Of a stretch of 64,000 nt of DNA, positions 1-11,421 are shown piece by piece; position 1 is the stretch's first letter, and each line of letters starts with the position of its first letter. The notes under the pieces were generated by a model. It searched no databases. It was not told the origin of the DNA and saw only the letters and a program-made list of their open reading frames with translations. The stretch covers positions 62,001 through 126,000 of the forward strand of contig JABMLP010000014.1 in NCBI GenBank assembly GCA_013176395.1, written 5' to 3'. Position numbers and translations under genes: made by a program. The stretch comes from Venturia oleaginea (taxonomy: Eukaryota; Ascomycota; Dothideomycetes; Venturiales; Venturiaceae).

Positions 1-1980
1 TGTCAACGAGATAACCTAATTCGCAAAGCAAACAGTTCTCGTCAACACAAGAAGTGGCCGTATGCTGTAACGCAAGATTGCGAATCATTGTTGTGAAGCG
101 GAAAAGCTGCAGCAGGGGGTTGGCATATGAGTTGGCGATATGAGTTTCAAGTCCAGAAAAACTGGTCTTGTTGTAGTATCTGCTACATATTAGCATCTCA
201 ACAGGTGCACATCGAAGCCCGTCACTCACTTAAAATCAAAATCATCCACACCAAATCTCGAATACTTAATCTCAACGTTGCCATATATTGCCGGAACCTC
301 TTTTCTCGTTGCTGCATCGAGGGCCATGTTCTTCATATGCTCCATGGCATCACTAAATCTTCTTCCGGCCTCATCTCCCACTCTCGCCTCCTCTTTGGCT
401 TTCTCACTCAAAAATTTGGGAGCTGCGATCTTTTGCATTTGCTTACCAAGAACGCGAGTCTGCTGAATTTGGTTCCGGTAACTTCTTCTAGGGTTACTTG
501 CATATCCTCCCATCTCAGAGCGCTTCAGGTTAGAGATTATGGCAGGGTCAACTTTTGGCGGAGGCGCGCCGACTTCATGGATGATACTACTCGGCCAAGC
601 TGAAAGAAGCACATCCCGATAGTATGGCAGACCAATCTTGTTCAGAGGTCTGGGAGTTGAATCGTTAGCATTCACCGTCACAAACGGTACAGAGAGACTT
701 ACGCGTCCGCAGACCAATCCAAGTGCGGAAAGGGTACAGGGTGATCGGCAAAAATGGTAGGCTCACTAATACCAAATTCATTGAATTGTATCTTGTTTGG
801 AGAACCAAAAAGATGAATTTGGCAAAGGCTTGTACTGAATGCCAATGCTAGTCCAGAAGGGGCCATTTCCAATTGTGTCATAACAGTGTTATCATAAATT
901 TGTGCTTGCTTGATCAAGGTAAGCGCGTTCGGATTATCAATGTCCACGACCTGAAATTGGCCCTGCGCAGATGCAATAACACAAGTCGTTGACATGCGCG
1001 GATGTATGCAAACGTATGCAGCCCCAGCCTGAAAAGGAATAGGTGGGAGAGGAGTCAAGGTCTTCAGATTGAAGACGTTGGCAAGTCCATCCAAAAGAGG
1101 GCCAAAATTGCCGCGAGGAGAATAACCGCAGGTAACGATAAAATCCGTTTTCACGTCCATGTCGCTTATCCAGCCATTGTGTGCCTGCCATACCTTGACG
1201 ACTTTAAGAGTATTTGAATCGATAAAATGGATGGCTCCTGTGTTGGTCGCAGCACAAATGTAGGAGAGACCAGGCTTCATCTTGGTGTAATGGCCGCCCG
1301 ACGGTACCTGGGGTGATCAGCATGGTCCTTTGTTTCTGAAATCCTTTCCAATACCGTCTCAATAATTGTTCCCTTTTCCAGATCGATCTTGAACATGGTG
1401 TCTTGCTGTCCGGCTACGAGCACTTCGTTGGCACTTTTAGACGTGAAACTCATGCATTGTAGGTCCTTGAAGTTGTTGTCCCTAGAGCGTGGTCTTAGCG
1501 ATGCAGACTCGATGTCCACGTTGATGTTTCTGCTTTCACCTACACAAAGTGCCATTGTGCTGGTCCCCTCCTGGATGCAAAGTGTACGCTATGGGAAGCG
1601 ACAGAGAGGACTCCTTTGTCTGTGAAGAGGATTTGGTGGACCGATTCGGCTGTATGACCTTTATACGACGTGTATTTCTGGAGCTCGGGTCCGTGGAATG
1701 ACATGACCCGTCCCTACTCGTCCAATGAATCAATATGCCTCGTATCTGAGTCGCAAGAGCGATACTCACATACTGATTCCCAGTCCATAGTAGCTCCTGT
1801 TGTGTATCGAAAGCGATTGTGGTGGCCCCGGTGGCTTGCGCATGTGGACCTGGTCCAGGATGAGGAATGAGCCGGACCTGTGAATAGTGGACGAGGTCAG
1901 AGACGTTGCTGGATGGCGTAGAAAGAGAAAGAATGGGGAATAGTGGCCATGCCGCTCACCTCGTCATAATCAGCTTCCAT
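1..1980 (-). CDS. PAN2: PAN2, catalytic subunit of the PAN2-PAN3 deadenylase (5' part only, runs off left edge)
   Basis: Poly(A)-specific 3'-5' exonuclease that trims mRNA poly(A) tails in the cytoplasm together with PAN3. I read seven exons: 1980-1960, 1877-1770, 1713-1544, 1481-1355, 1307-703, 649-230 and 179-1. All have GT..AG boundaries and keep phase. About 543 residues are visible of a family length near 1100-1200. The N-terminal half is the WD40-like region, with PAN2-typical stretches such as [29 protein letters not shown] and MHPRMST-like [10 protein letters not shown]. The linker [19 protein letters not shown] follows, then the start of the pseudo-ubiquitin-hydrolase domain ([19 protein letters not shown]). 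The RNase D-type exonuclease domain lies outside the window. Start: the ATG at 1980 gives a seven-codon first exon followed by a good donor. The acceptor of the last intron could be 3 nt earlier (exon from 182). The exon 3 donor (GTAGGT at 1543) was chosen because it restores the homologous reading. Confidence is high for identity and moderate for each exact boundary. Confidence 0.93.
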
Positions 1981-3320
1981 GGCTACTTCCCAATCACCGA
2001 AGTGATGTTGAGAATGAGTGTGAAGGTCAGAGTTTCCGTCGCCAAGGATGCTTCCTTCTCTCCATGGCTTTCGGGGAGGTCGTCGAGGAAGGGTGTTCGA
2101 CGCGACAGAGCGGCAGGGTCGATGGGGGGTTATTGGTTATTGGCGCAGCTGCGGTTCGGATCTCAAGCTTGACGGGCCAGTTGCTTGAATTATGAGGAGA
2201 GTGAGCTTGAATGTTCAACGATATGGGAGTGTGTGAGACAGTGGTGAGGGCTATCTGTATGTTCGGGTTGGGTCGTGTAACGGGTGGTTTCTCAGGTTTG
2301 GGTGGAGCCAACTCAAAGGTTCACGTTCACGTAAGATACAACCTGTGCAGAGACCCATTGGGAGAAACAAAGCAACCACCAAGATATTAATCGATGGTTT
2401 TTTTGTGGCCAACCCTTTATACACAGGAGAGGTGATTCGAATTGAATTGGGTACACACTGCGCGGATACCCCCTTTCAACTACAGGTGGGCGGACACCCC
2501 TCACCAACTGCGCAGACACCCCCCCAAGAGGACCCGCTAGAGGGTAGGGAGTAGGGCGCTAGCGATGAATTGATATACTCAGAATCTACCCATATTCTTC
2601 TGATCGAGTATGAGGACTATATTGCCATTTCCATTTCATTCCCGTAGCCCATTCTTCGCTTTGTACGAACATGCACAATGGTCACAAAATATCCGTAAAC
2701 GCCAAAATCTGTGCACAATACAGCCAGAACTCCCATTTCTACTGGGTTTTCTGCGCGGTTCTCTGTCAGGATCTATCAATCTTTCTGAACAAAGCCCGTA
2801 GATAGTTTGGGTTTTAAAAGGATGGAAAGTTGATTTCTAGGAATTTGAGGGCGGATCTACGGATGTAGGGTATTTCAGGAGGGTTTCGTAATTTAACCAG
2901 AAAGGTCCGATTAGCGTAAGCTATAAGATAGCCTTTCCCCCATTTCTTGACTTTGTGGAATTCGAGATCGGCTAATGGCTGTACAAACTCAAACTACACG
3001 GCAATCGACTCAACTCAATTAAATTCATCATTTTGGCTCAAATATCTCGCTCAGAACCGTGCTAAGGCTGCTGTTCATACTGCTGGCGGCCTCAAAATCG
3101 CTCATTCTTTCTCCGATAACAACTCAATGTCCCTACCAATCTCGCTGGCATCGCAGGCGTCACTCATATGGTTTTTTGAGCCGCAGAATGCACAGGATAG
3201 CGGACACGTATGCTTCTTAAGTTGTCGTAACTTCCACTCCTTTGGCTTGCCTACGAGGGCTACTCGTATTGCGAAATGGCATGTATGCTTCTCACGACCA
3301 CGGCATTCGAGTTGCCAGAA
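1981..3320. other. Intergenic, no gene supported
   Basis: PAN2 promoter side, then non-coding sequence. At about 2450-2535 there are three degenerate GC-rich copies of a gcGgAcACCCC-like motif. No splice-consistent gene was found; the open frames here are short and do not resemble proteins I know. Confidence 0.5.
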
Positions 3321-3512
3321 CTAGGGCTTGCTGTTCTTAACGTTGGAAAACTCATTGGCGGCCGCAATCGCGTCGGTAATGAGGTTTTTGGCTTCCTCAA
3401 GAGTCTCGAAAGTCATTCCAAGCTGGAGCGTTGGATAGAGAGGGATATCTTCAGGTGCAGGAGGTTTTTGAGAACGCTGGGACAGCGCCTGGCTTGATAA
3501 TAGTGTCGCCAT
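3321..3512 (-). pseudogene. Relic of the N-terminus of a MULE/FAR1-like transposase
   Basis: A 63-codon open frame beginning MATLLSSQALSQ and containing LQLGMTFETLEEAKNLITDA. It resembles the leader and FAR1-like DNA-binding start of fungal Mutator-like (MULE) transposases. It stops after about 60 residues and nothing downstream continues the protein, so I call it a fragment. A separate MULE copy lies at 23921-25783 and lacks a recognisable N-terminus. The family assignment rests on sequence style and is only moderately secure. Confidence 0.4.
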
Positions 3513-3768
3513 AGGTGTAATTTGAGGTTGTTGGTGTTGCTGAAATCAGGTTTTTGAGCAGAAGTTTGCACGGTAAGTTGCCCTCCGCTGTGTTGACTAT
3601 AACTATATTAATTGTGTTGATTGCTACATAATTGTATGTATATAATAGTCATTGAACATACAATAATTGCAATTGTCGCAATCATGTATGCAATAGTCCG
3701 AAAAATCGACGATTGTGGGTGTACAGTCATTAGCCGAATTCGAGATATCGTAGAATCCGAGATATCCT

Positions 3769-3910
3769 CTGTAAGCCGTAAGCCTGTGACTCCTGTAAGC
3801 CTGTAACTCCTATACGCCCGTAACTCCTATACGCTTGTAACTCCTGTAAGCCTATAACTCCCGTAAGCCTATAACTCCCGTAAGCCTCTAACTCCTGTAA
3901 GCCTGCAACC
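3769..3910. repeat. Degenerate 17-bp minisatellite
   Basis: About eight head-to-tail copies of a 17-bp unit close to taactcctgtaagcctg, with scattered substitutions (tatacgcccg, cccgtaagccta variants). The 17-bp period is not a multiple of three, so the apparent 17-residue periodic peptide in the minus frame is a by-product (3 x 17 bp). No gene is associated. Confidence 0.85.
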
Positions 3911-4710
3911 CCAGCAAGACTTTGCATTCTACAAGTCGTGAAGGGGTAACCTCTCAAAGCGTTAGGAACCGAAAGATTGCGATAAAAAAGGTACCCTCAT
4001 GAACAAACAATAAATTCACTACAATACACAGCTAGATTTTCTGATAGCCCGCTCACAGGAGTCCAGATGTAGAATACACGTAGTTTCGGTGTAATCAAAT
4101 AACATGTTCTAACCGTAGTGATAAAGTAGCCTTTTACAGAACATTTAGTACATCATCGCTCGCTATCTATTCCCATAAACGGTCCATGTTTCAGCTGTAC
4201 GTTATGGCCGTGCTGCTCCTAAAGCCCGTCTACCGCAGATTCCGGTTCAAGATGACTATCCCTGCTCCGGCATTGGGCATTGCGTTGTCCATTCGGACTC
4301 CGCCGGCTCCGAAATCGAACCCCAACGTGAGAGCTGACTTCAATAATTGCTTCGGTTGTAAGAGGGCTGTATCTTGACGTGGACACAGGTTGAGTGAGCT
4401 AAGAATACCATATCAACGACCATCCCCGTCATATACGAGAACCCATAATCAACAAGCCAACAAGAATCACATCGAAGAACACGAAAAAAAGGCTTCGTAA
4501 CGATGCAAATTATTAACGTTGACGTGGACGTTCCTCAAGTCGTTTGTTGGGCCAAGTGATTCATTCAGAGGGCTCAGCCATACATCGAAATTCAGCGGAA
4601 CCTCGCCAATACACACGTAGATCAGTTAATTCGCCCCTTAGGTAATGAAATCCCCCTAACAAGGCTCGATATAAGTACCTTGAGGTTGCTGGAACGGTTT
4701 ATCCAACTCC
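3911..4710. other. Intergenic, nothing recognised
   Basis: AT-rich, no coding or RNA signal that I can support. Confidence 0.4.
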
Positions 4711-4890
4711 TTAGTATCCGACTCCTTAGTATCCGACTCCTTAGTATCCGACTCCTTAGTATCCGACTCCTTAGTATCCGACTCCTTAGTATCCGACTCC
4801 TTAGTATCCGACTCCTTAGTATCCGACTCCTTAGTATCCGACTCCTTAGTATCCGACTCCTTAGTATCCGACTCCTTAGTATCCGACTCC
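4711..4890. repeat. Perfect 15-bp tandem repeat, 12 copies
   Basis: Twelve identical copies of ttagtatccgactcc fill 180 bp, flanked by imperfect half-units (atccaactcc before, ttagcc after). The unit is 15 bp, so all frames stay open: the minus strand reads (KESDT)n and the plus strand (LLSIR)n. Lack of any divergence between copies suggests recent expansion or ongoing length change. The array lies about 400 bp upstream of the small secreted-protein gene at 5298. Confidence 0.95.
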
Positions 4891-5190
4891 TTAGCCGTCA
4901 ATGGATCACCAGGGTAGATTAGAATTGTGGGCGTGATCAACCTGCCAGCCAGCCAGCCAAAAAAATAAGCTTGTATAGTTTCACGTGAGTGTCCACGTCG
5001 GTTGTCGATATACATACCACAATAATAGTCAAACCACAGCAATTCCGTCGAGTATCGTGGAGCAGAGACACCACCTCCACTCTCTCTAGGCGCGGACGGC
5101 GGACCTGTGGAGAAATATGATCCAAAGAGGATAGTCAGTGCGAACCGTGTATGGTGGAGTATCAGCCGTGAAAGGGGAGAAAAAACCCAA

Positions 5191-5198
5191 TATATAAA
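5191..5198 (+). promoter_or_regulatory. TATA box of the small secreted-protein gene
   Basis: TATATAAA, 100 bp upstream of the ATG at 5298, followed by a pyrimidine-rich stretch (cttcttccctcac) typical of fungal transcription start regions. Assignment is by position and consensus only. Confidence 0.5.
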
Positions 5199-5297
5199 CA
5201 CCGGACTTCTTCCCTCACTTCAGTCTCTTCATCAAAAAACATTCAAACTTTTCTCAGAAATAAAATACCAATCAAACAATCACCAATCATCGTCAAC

Positions 5298-5554
5298 ATG
5301 CGCTTCCTCAACGCTATCATCCTCCTTTCCGGCCTCACTGCCACAGTGTCAGCCGCCCAATGCTCCTCCAACGCCGTAAGAAAACAATCTCCCCCCTTAC
5401 TCAAACACCAGGATGAGAACATTCGCTGACTTGCACATGACAGAATTGCGCGAGCGCAGGCTCAGGTTGGGGTTGCCTGAAATGCCCCGGTCTCAAAAAC
5501 ACCTGTGTATCAGGCTCCGAGTGCCGCAGCCCTCCATCACGCTGCAGTTGCTAA
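5298..5554 (+). CDS. Small secreted cysteine-rich protein (62 aa, one intron)
   Basis: Not recognised as a named family. Exon 1 (5298-5375) encodes a clean signal peptide, MRFLNAIILLSGLTATVSA, followed by A-Q-C. A 68-nt intron (5376-5443, GTAAGA..CAG, branch-like GCTGAC) separates it from exon 2 (5444-5554), which ends at TAA. The joined product is 62 residues. The mature part (about 43 aa) has eight cysteines, in spacing C-x5-C-x8-C-x2-C-x6-C-x5-C-x6-C-x1-C, enough for four disulfides, and is rich in Gly and Ser. The TATA box lies 100 bp upstream. Size, secretion and Cys content fit the broad class of fungal secreted effectors or antimicrobial-like peptides, but no function can be assigned. 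Splicing is inferred from signals and from the Cys-rich continuation in phase 0. Confidence 0.65.
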
Positions 5555-6311
5555 ACATTGAAAAATGGGCAGGTGAGTCGTTTGTCTCTTCTCGAGGAGG
5601 TGGACTCGCTAATCCTTTTAGCTATTCCCGGTTTACAATGGTAGAATGGCTATTCCTGTTTCATAACGGGTCGAAGGGGTTTACGTTGAGTCGTCGGTCG
5701 ACCGTTGAAGCTGGACAACGGTAGATATCTCGGAACTTGCAGATAGTCTCCAGAAAATGGCCATACAGTTTCAGTCGCGCCCCAAAATCGAGTCCAAGGT
5801 TTATGTGCCACTTTATAATGTCTCTTTTAGTCGTACGGAAGCAGTGATGAAACTGGACTGAATCGGGTCTCGATAGATTGGACAGATCGCCAAATTCGCA
5901 GTCCACCGGCAGGTGAAATTGCTTGTTAAACTGGACTGGATTTTACGCTCTGAGGACCTGGATTTTGCGGCGCTTTCTCCGTATCGCGTACAGACGTATT
6001 GTGTATAGAGTAGGGAGGTAATTCGGCCTTCGGCTTTAGGCTTTCGATAACTGAGAAGACCTACGGTAACATCGACAAGAAACTCTCAGCCAGAACTCTA
6101 AAACACAGCTATCTTACCCTATGAATTGACTGGATCTCGCGGTGATTGGATATCGGGATATCCATCGATTTGAACTAAGTACTGTGATCTGAGGGGAATA
6201 GACGTCAGTAGAGATCTCCCATATCTGACCCATGCTTCACAGCACAAACATCCTTACGAAGATCTAGCCGCTAGACTTTTATTATCCATCAGTCCACAGT
6301 AGAGATGGATA
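5555..6311. other. Intergenic, nothing recognised
   Basis: 3' flank of the secreted-protein gene, then non-coding sequence up to the MITE. No supported gene. Confidence 0.4.
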
Positions 6312-6313
6312 TA

Positions 6314-6557
6314 TTGTGCTTTCGAGGTTAACGAGGACAAACTGCAAGTCAAGGTGACTTGTTTTCTGAGAGCCAAAATAGCCAAGGATGAAAATCTTGC
6401 TGATCAAACACGTAGTGTAACCTTGTTCAACGTCGATCTATCGATTATGCCCTACAAACTTCCTGTCCTGTGATGTGAGAATCTCGAGATTTAATCAGAT
6501 TTTCATAAAAATCCTGCGTTGACTAGCAGTTCGTCCTCGTTAACCTCGAAAGTACAA
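6314..6557. mobile_element. MITE-like element with ~40-bp terminal inverted repeats, TA-flanked
   Basis: Positions 6311-6350 and the reverse complement of 6521-6560 match at 37 of 40 positions (core TTTCGAGGTTAACGAGGAC). The arms enclose about 170 bp with no open frame. Both ends abut TA (6312-6313 and 6558-6559), consistent with a Tc1/mariner-type target duplication. At 244 bp this is a miniature non-autonomous element. The arms do not match the TIRs of the Tc1 element at 16231 or the pogo-like element at 54727, so the source transposase is not in this window. Confidence 0.7.
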
Positions 6558-6827
6558 TATCAGATCGAGGGCCAGATCCGATCCCGTCCGGTTCCATCAC
6601 TGCGCGGAAGAAGCTTTCGTAAAACAGCTGGCAGGCGTTAGCATCGCGCAAACCAGTAATCATGCGTATTCAAGTTTGCATCTATCTATGATACCAATCT
6701 GATGTACAGTACGAAGAAACAAAGACCATGATTAAACCTATGCAGTCTGGTATCAATTATCAAGGAAAACACGGCCCGAATAAACTCCTCCCAGTATCAT
6801 CCACTTGAACGCCCTAAGAAACACTTA

Positions 6828-8906
6828 TTAAAAAACGAACTTATCATCCTGCCTGATAGGTGTTTCTGGTGCAGCTGTAGCAGCCTTGGCAGTGTATTCG
6901 GGTGAGATCTGAGGAGCTGCAGCAAGAACCTCTGGGGTAGCTTGATCCGAGTATTTCTTGAAGTTGTCGTTGAACAATGTACCAAGCTTGTTGACCTCGT
7001 CCTTGAAATTGGCCGTGCCAGTCCACGATTTGGCTGGGTTGAGCAACTCGTCCGGAACGTTGGGGCAGGTCTTGGGTACTGAGAGGTTGAAGGTCTCGTA
7101 CACTTCATACTCAACGTTTGCGAGTTCACCGGAGTGAATAGCATCCAGGATAGCACGAGTGTACTTGAGAGGACAACGCTTGCCACCAGTGGTAGCTCCA
7201 GCTCCGACCCAACCGGTGTTGAGCAACCAAGCGTTTGTCTTGTGGTGAGCGATCTTGTCTGCCAACATGGTTGCATAGCGCATTGGGTGCAAGGCCAAGA
7301 ATGGCTGAGCGAAGCACGAAGAGAAGGTAGCCTGCGGTTCGGTGACGCCCTGCTCGGTACCAGCCATCTTCGAGGTGTAACCCGAGATGAAATGGAACAT
7401 GGTCTGCTCGGTGTTGAGTTTCGAGATAGGTGGAAGAACACCACGGGCGTCGCAGGTTAGCAAAACGATGTTGGTTGGGTGGTTGTCGGAGATACATGGA
7501 ATCTTAGTGTTCTCAATGTACTCGATTGGGTAGGCGCAACGGGTGTTTTCAGTGAGGGATGAATCATCGTAGTCGACCACTCTGGAAACTGGGTCAAAGA
7601 CCACGTTCTCGAGGATGGATCCGAACTTGATGGCGCCAAAGATATCTGGTTCCTTCTCTGCGGACAGACCAATCGTCTTGGCGTAGCAACCACCTTCGAT
7701 GTTGAAGACACCAGTGTCGCTCCAGCAGTGCTCGTCGTCTCCGATTAGCGCACGTTTAGGATCAGCGGACAGAGTAGTCTTGCCAGTCCCAGAAAGACCA
7801 AAGAAGACAGTTACATCTCCATCCTGGCCCTGGTTGGCGGAAGAGTGAAGCGTCAAGACGTTGTGCTTAACTGGCATCTCGTAGAAGAGCACGGTGAAGA
7901 TACCCTTCTTCATCTCACCAGCGTACTCGGTACCGAGGATGACCATCTCCTTCTCGGCGAAATTGATGGCTACAGAAGTAGCAGAGGTCATACCGGTCGT
8001 GTATCTGTTGGCTGGGAAAGCACCGCCGTTGTAGATAACGTAGTCAGGGTGGAAGTGCTCAAGCTCCTCAGGCGTCGGGCGGATCAGCATGTTGCGCATG
8101 AACAGGGCATGGTAAGCGCGAGCGCAAATGACACGGACTTTGATCTGGTAGCGTCTATCCCATCCTGCGAAGCCGTCGACGACGTAGATGCGGTTTCGTG
8201 TGTTGAGGTAGTCGACGGCACGTTCTCGGTTGATCTTCCACACCTGGATTGGTACAGTTAGTAAACGACTCATTTTGATTGGCTGCAGGGGACATGTGAT
8301 GTTTTGCCGATTGCAGCCTCAAATGCGGGGTGCATTGCCGCGAACCGTCATGCATTGCCGCGCACCGTCAGATCCATTCTTGGCATTGCACATGTTGTGG
8401 GGTGAGGAAGCCGTCGCGAGAGATGCGACGATTGCAGCAGATGGACCTACGTCTTGCGTCATTGGCTTGTTGACCGGTCCCCACCATACGTCCTTCTCGG
8501 AGCTGGCTTCCTGCACAATTCGCTTGTCCGAGGGAGAACGACCTGTCTTCGCGCCAGAGTACGCAGACAATGCGCCCGAGGCTGTGATGGCAGAGCCGGT
8601 CTCGTAGACAAGGGCATCTTCGTAAAGTGCAGCTACCGAAGGATTCGCAATCTGGACGTGAAGTGTCAGTGCTCAATATCTGCCGAGTTGGAGAAACCCG
8701 AGCACTTACGATGGCCACGCGATCATAATCGATGTGAGCTCGCTCGTGGAGTTCTTCTTCAATCTCGGTATGTTCTCGCTGAGGTCTGAAGAGGCAAAAG
8801 TCAGTTATCTGGAACCCCGATGTCAATGTCGACCAGAAGATTGAGCAACTTACTGGATGCCCGTTGGGTGCAGACTGGTCTTGTTGACGGCGTTCGTGGC
8901 AACCAT
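6828..8906 (-). CDS. Phosphoenolpyruvate carboxykinase (ATP-dependent)
   Basis: Converts oxaloacetate plus ATP to PEP plus CO2, the first committed step of gluconeogenesis, in the cytosol. Four exons: 8906-8854, 8785-8710, 8651-8451 and 8243-6828. Introns have GTAAGT/GTAAGT/GTAGGT donors, and the last carries a TACTAAC branch site. The 581-residue product is normal for the family. Visible motifs: the kinase-1a P-loop [11 protein letters not shown] at about 259-269, [13 protein letters not shown] just after it (metal/ATP-binding acidic loop), the substrate region [19 protein letters not shown] with its lysine, [12 protein letters not shown], and [19 protein letters not shown] near the C-terminus. 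The start gives [14 protein letters not shown], typical of fungal homologues. It is equivalent to acuF/PCK1. No glucose-repressor sites were verified in the promoter. Confidence 0.96.
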
Positions 8907-11011
8907 GTTGAAGAGTGAAGACGTCAATGAGGATGAGTGGAAGTTGCCTTGTTGTTGTTTGTGTATCTGCTGTTGAACAAGTTCCTCAGCTAATGGTAAG
9001 ATGGGACTGAACGAAACGGCGGGGCCTTTGGCCTTTTAGTAGTCGTACCGTCTGCCATGTTCGGAAGAGGATCGAGCACCGCACAAGCCGTTTTCCTTCG
9101 ATCAACCCAGCTACGACCATCCATTTGATGCCATGATTGGCCTCGAGCCTCGGGCGAAAACTGTACGGGCTGAGGCGTCCGGGTTGCTTCGTCGTTGTTA
9201 ATGGCAAACTTCGGGTGATGTAGGCACGATTCATAGAGGTGGGGCACGGTAAGAGTCTGAGCGTCCAGACCAGGCGTTATATTTGGGCTATCGTGAGGTT
9301 GGGAACGAGACAACCGTTTGTAATCCCTTGCAGAGAGCCAAAAGTCGCAACGATGGATGTGAGGGGATACTCGAAGAGCAATCAAGAGGGGCCGTTAGAC
9401 TCAACCTTACCTATTGCCTGCCTGCCTGCCTGCCTGCTCGATACATTTATTACTGCCCGCATCAGACTTTCAGCTCTTGCCTGGTTTATTATTTGCACTC
9501 TTCTACGAGTACAATCCGTGTTTCTACGCCCTGCTATGTATCTGTGCCTTGTCTGATCGGCGTAATCACGATGGATTAATGCCTCAACTTCGCATTCCCA
9601 TCGCTCGTTTCGGACAAATGGGTAGCTGGATAGTATCGCAATGACGCATTTTAATACTTCCAGCACTCAAGTTGTTAAGTTTAACCGTCGGAAGGAGCAC
9701 GGCTGGGGATTCGGGTATCGATTCTGCCAATTTCATGGAGAAGAAAGATACGGAAAATGCCCGTCTTGCATGATCACGAAATTCGTTAATCCGTTGGGGA
9801 CCGGGAGTGAGAATTGTCTGCGCTCACTGCGGTAGGCAAGGACGAAAAAGTACCGGAAAGGTCTCCCCGCATTCTTATGGCACACGGAAGGTCTATTTCC
9901 GCACATAAGCAATTCGACACATTCCATATCTAATTATTAAACTCCGCATAACTTTCTCCTCTCACCGCGGCGCAGATTTCAGATATTCGACTCCTCGTCG
10001 CGGCCGAGGTCATCACCACACATACAGCTTTGCTCAGCAAACCTGGGCCGCATCAGTTGAAGCTGGCGAAGACAGCACGCCGCCGACAGATTAGCCGAAA
10101 AAAACTCGCGATCCTTGGCATTACGACTAGCTAGAACGACGAGACACATGATAGTGAGCTTCGCACCTGTCGGATCTCTTCCCGGGCCAGGATCTCTCGT
10201 CACACTGTTCAAATGGTATGGTTTAAGGGTCAAATGTCCCACAAAATTCGCATATTCAACGCAGAATTGACAAATAGATCGCTCGTTCGTGGATAAGATC
10301 AAGTTTTCGAGAACTTTTCACTCATCGTGACCCACGGTCGAGCCTTTTGAGGCGAACGACGGAACGGATTCTGATCATCCAGAGTTTGCAATATGGTTTC
10401 AAAGTTGCGATTGGTTGCGAATTGCAGACGGACAGCCAGATTGTATCAGCGACAACAAGCTCGAAAGCATCGTGACTTTCCATTGTTAGTTCGATTGTCA
10501 GACTTCCCATTCTCACATGGCCATTGACTGGATCGAATACACTAGAGGCGTAGGGCTGTCTCATTCACCTGATTTAACCATACATTTCCATGTTTGCATC
10601 GCTTCTTCTTCTGCCGCAACACGCGTTGTCTTCAACTCCATGCCCCTCCACGCAACTCGAAACTGAGGAGCAGATCTGCCCAATTTCTATCACCGGTAGT
10701 AGAGTATCAAGATCATTAGATCTAAGAATCACCAATGATCGTTTGATTTGATGGGAATGGTCACCTGATGCGATAAGGAGCACCATGGCGTCGGAGTCGC
10801 GTCTAAATTTCTTTAACAACAACTTCATCCATCAAGCATCATCAACCTGCATCCAGCTCATAGTGCCCCAGAGATCTCATCTGGCCTGGATTTGAAATCT
10901 TGACACATATTGACTTGCAACACGCGTCCAGTAATGGGCATACTTCGCGTCCGACACGCGTTCACTACGCGACCAACTTCGCACCTGAGCTCTTTTCAAC
11001 GCATGCAGCCG
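8907..11011. other. Long intergenic region
   Basis: Starts with the PEPCK promoter. Contains a (CCTG)5 microsatellite at 9417-9436. The remaining 2 kb holds only short open frames on both strands. I could not assemble a gene here, though degenerate remnants cannot be excluded. Confidence 0.4.
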
Positions 11012-11356
11012 CTACCCATGAATAGGCCATGAAAGATATGGTCCTTGACGAGACAGGTATCTGGAAACTGAGAGTCTTATTCCAGCCTCCAAAACATCCT
11101 TTCTATCTTTGGAAAAGAGTTGCGCATGTTCAGAGCGCGCTTGTATCTCATGAACCAGGATAGCTGCTTCGACTTCTGAGAACTTGCACATGTCTCGCTG
11201 TTTGGTCAAGTCAAACTTTTTAACGACAAAGGATTCCCACTTCTCATTGAAGCACCACGCGTGTTTGTCTCGCCATTGCTTAACAAATGGCTCGGTGTCT
11301 CTCGCAATTGTCTTTGGCGGGTGGTAGGCTTTACTATAAAAGCTAAGAGACCCTCT
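11012..11356 (-). other. Unassigned open stretch (114 codons, no ATG)
   Basis: The minus frame is open from a TGA at 11359-11357 down to a stop at 11012. Its composition looks protein-like (for example KQWRDKHAWCFNEKWESF and FSEVEAAILVHEIQARSEH). It has no ATG, and its 5' end abuts the promoter of the ATPase gene at 11422. It may be a remnant C-terminal exon or a chance open frame. I do not recognise the family. Confidence 0.25.
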
Positions 11357-11421
11357 TCAATCGATACCCAGAACATAGACTTCAGAGCGCGCCAAGGATT
11401 ACCACAGAGGACCTCTCAATA

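Noticed and set aside
4656..5201. 181-codon minus-strand open frame containing (KESDT)n
   Set aside because: It is kept open by the 15-bp repeat, runs antisense through the TATA box and promoter of the secreted-peptide gene, and has no recognisable domain or splice structure.
10322..10828. Two minus-strand frames as a BTB-type gene
   Set aside because: A faint resemblance only. The frames do not join by splice signals and no conserved motif could be confirmed.
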